This document shows positions 14,143 to 14,806 of a DNA stretch of 14,806 nucleotides, one piece after another (within the stretch, counting starts at the first letter, position 1; each line of letters begins with the position of its first letter). A model generated the notes under the pieces. The model was not told the DNA's origin, ran no database searches, and was given only the letters and a program-made list of their open reading frames with translations. The stretch is from an uncultured Selenomonadales bacterium (GTDB taxonomy: Bacteria > Bacillota > Negativicutes > Selenomonadales > Selenomonadaceae), in contig CALEPR010000206.1 in the NCBI GenBank assembly GCA_937910665.1, positions 1-14,806 on the forward strand, written 5' to 3'. The position numbers and the translations under genes were made by a program.

Positions 14143-14161
14143 ATCCTCATCTCCTGAAAAA

Positions 14162-14199
14162 AATATAACGCAAAAAAGAAGATCCGTCAACGCGCATTG
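14162..14199 (-). promoter_or_regulatory. Promoter and likely operator of the toxin-antitoxin operon
   Basis: On the minus strand TTGACG (14185-14190), a 17-base spacer and TATATT (14162-14167), with a start near 14155 and only about 13 bases to the TTG codon. An imperfect 12-base palindrome CAACGCGCATTG (14188-14199, one mismatched pair) overlaps the -35 and is a plausible HigA operator. Confidence 0.75.
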
Positions 14200-14255
14200 A
14201 TTCTTACCATGAAAATAATGCTTAATTCAGTTGCAAATTTTTCGAGTCGATTTAT

Positions 14256-14299
14256 CGCGTCAGAACGCGGAATTTTTGCACTTATCCGCAGGATAAGTG
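14256..14299. other. Candidate oriT (two hairpins 3' of the relaxase)
   Basis: CACTTATCC (14279-14287) and GGATAAGTG (14291-14299) form a perfect 9-base stem with loop GCA, followed by a second GATAAGTG copy. A second hairpin CGCGT CAGA ACGCG lies at 14256-14269. Neither has a T-tract, so they are not terminators. On the minus strand the first hairpin reads CACTTATCCTGC and then GGATAAGTGC. From memory the first resembles the IncP nic core (YATCCTG), and the second the ATAAGTGCG nic region of MobA-type plasmids. It sits 56 bases from the relaxase stop. The assignment is inference. Confidence 0.45.
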
Positions 14300-14354
14300 A
14301 TAAGTGAACATCGCCTGACTTTTCGTAAGCTTCGCCGGAGATTTCCGCCCAACC

Positions 14355-14806
14355 TTACAACTCGCGGACAATTTTTTTGTTGATAAGTTCGTCCTTGTCG
14401 AGCTCGCTCATCATTTCCCAGTCCTTTTCCATTTCCAAGTTATTGCCGGTGGAACGGGCAACTAATCGAACGGCATATGGTTCAGCCAGAAGCGCGTCAG
14501 CGATTATTGCCGTCAACTCATTTTCCTTCAAAGAGGAAGTTTTAGTCGAGTTGCTTTCAGGCTGAATAACGCGATACACTCGATTTTGTTTCAGGCTCCT
14601 ATAGCCCTCATCGAAAGCGTTGAATCGTTTTTTTGCTTCCTGTAACTTTTCGTATAAGTCACCAATGCGCTTTTTTGCCGCTTCGTACTCTTGAGCGATT
14701 TTCAAGTTTTTGTGAAGAATGTCGGCAGCAAGGAGCGCGATTTTTTCTTGCGCTTCCTTCGTTCGGCACAATCTTTCCAAGCGCGTTAATTCGTTTTCAA
14801 GGTAGA
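14355..14806 (-). CDS. MobA/MobL-family relaxase, C-terminal part (joins 1-1889)
   Basis: The frame is open from the right edge of the window to TAA at 14355-14357 and is the direct continuation of the gene at 1-1889. The last 55 bases duplicate 1-55, and both copies give the same peptide (NELTRLERLCRTKEA). This part adds about 132 residues: a charged coiled-coil stretch (LHKNLKIAQEYEAAKKR to YEKLQEAKKRF) and a polar tail ending NKKIVREL. No catalytic motif lies here. An apparent 141-aa gene starting at 14780 is an artefact of the cut: its start is an internal TTG (Leu) codon without a ribosome site. Confidence 0.9.
   Translation of the reverse strand, partial: YLENELTRLERLCRTKEAQEKIALLAADILHKNLKIAQEYEAAKKRIGDLYEKLQEAKKRFNAFDEGYRSLKQNRVYRVIQPESNSTKTSSLKENELTAIIADALLAEPYAVRLVARSTGNNLEMEKDWEMMSELDKDELINKKIVREL
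14752..14806. repeat. Terminal direct repeat, right copy (circle seam)
   Basis: Exact copy of bases 1-55; see the left copy. Removing one copy gives the 14,751-base circle. Confidence 0.93.

Noticed and set aside
14282..14290. TTATCCGCA as a DnaA box
   Set aside because: One mismatch to TTATCCACA, a single copy, and it is part of the hairpin; too weak to call an origin element.

Overview
The window appears to be one complete circular plasmid. Bases 1-55 are repeated exactly at 14752-14806, so the non-redundant circle is 14,751 bp. A relaxase gene reads in frame across the seam (1889 down to 1, then 14751 down to 14355), which independently supports the circle. The host is probably a Gram-negative-enveloped Firmicute (Negativicutes, gut or rumen type). 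That is inference: strong AGGAGG ribosome sites, moderate-to-low GC by eye, and a giant RTX protein that would need a type I secretion system and hence an outer membrane. No ribosomal or other taxonomic marker is present.

Layout. The backbone is all on the minus strand. 1889->seam->14355 is a 761-aa MobA/MobL-type relaxase. 14200-14350 holds a hairpin region that is a candidate oriT. 14142-12876 is a three-gene operon: HigB/Gp49-like toxin, HigA-like antitoxin, and a 204-aa XRE regulator with an unrecognised N-terminal half. 12774-9526 is a 1082-aa fused primase (AEP)-PriCT-DUF927 helicase replication protein with its own consensus promoter. 8909-9395 is a dense origin-like region with 16 exact copies of GTTACCC/GGGTAAC arranged in three modules, each headed by a TATAAA-GGCGT...ACGCC hairpin. 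2263-2015 is a small XRE repressor upstream of the relaxase.

The only plus-strand gene is a 6.3-kb cargo gene (2479-8793), about 43% of the plasmid. It encodes a 2104-aa RTX protein with a 370-residue helical head, an alternating calcium-binding/Asn-rich nonapeptide beta-roll, an Ala-Asp-Thr-Thr-Pro linker and a long C-terminal region. It has a sigma70-type promoter, a leader that can fold in alternative ways around its ribosome site, and its own terminator. No secretion genes are on the plasmid, so export would depend on the host.

How it works together (inference). The fused primase-helicase would replicate from the adjacent iteron region, the relaxase would allow mobilization by a helper, the toxin-antitoxin operon would stabilise the plasmid, and the RTX protein is a secreted surface or effector product carried as cargo. 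No insertion sequences, CRISPR array, tRNA or rRNA were seen.
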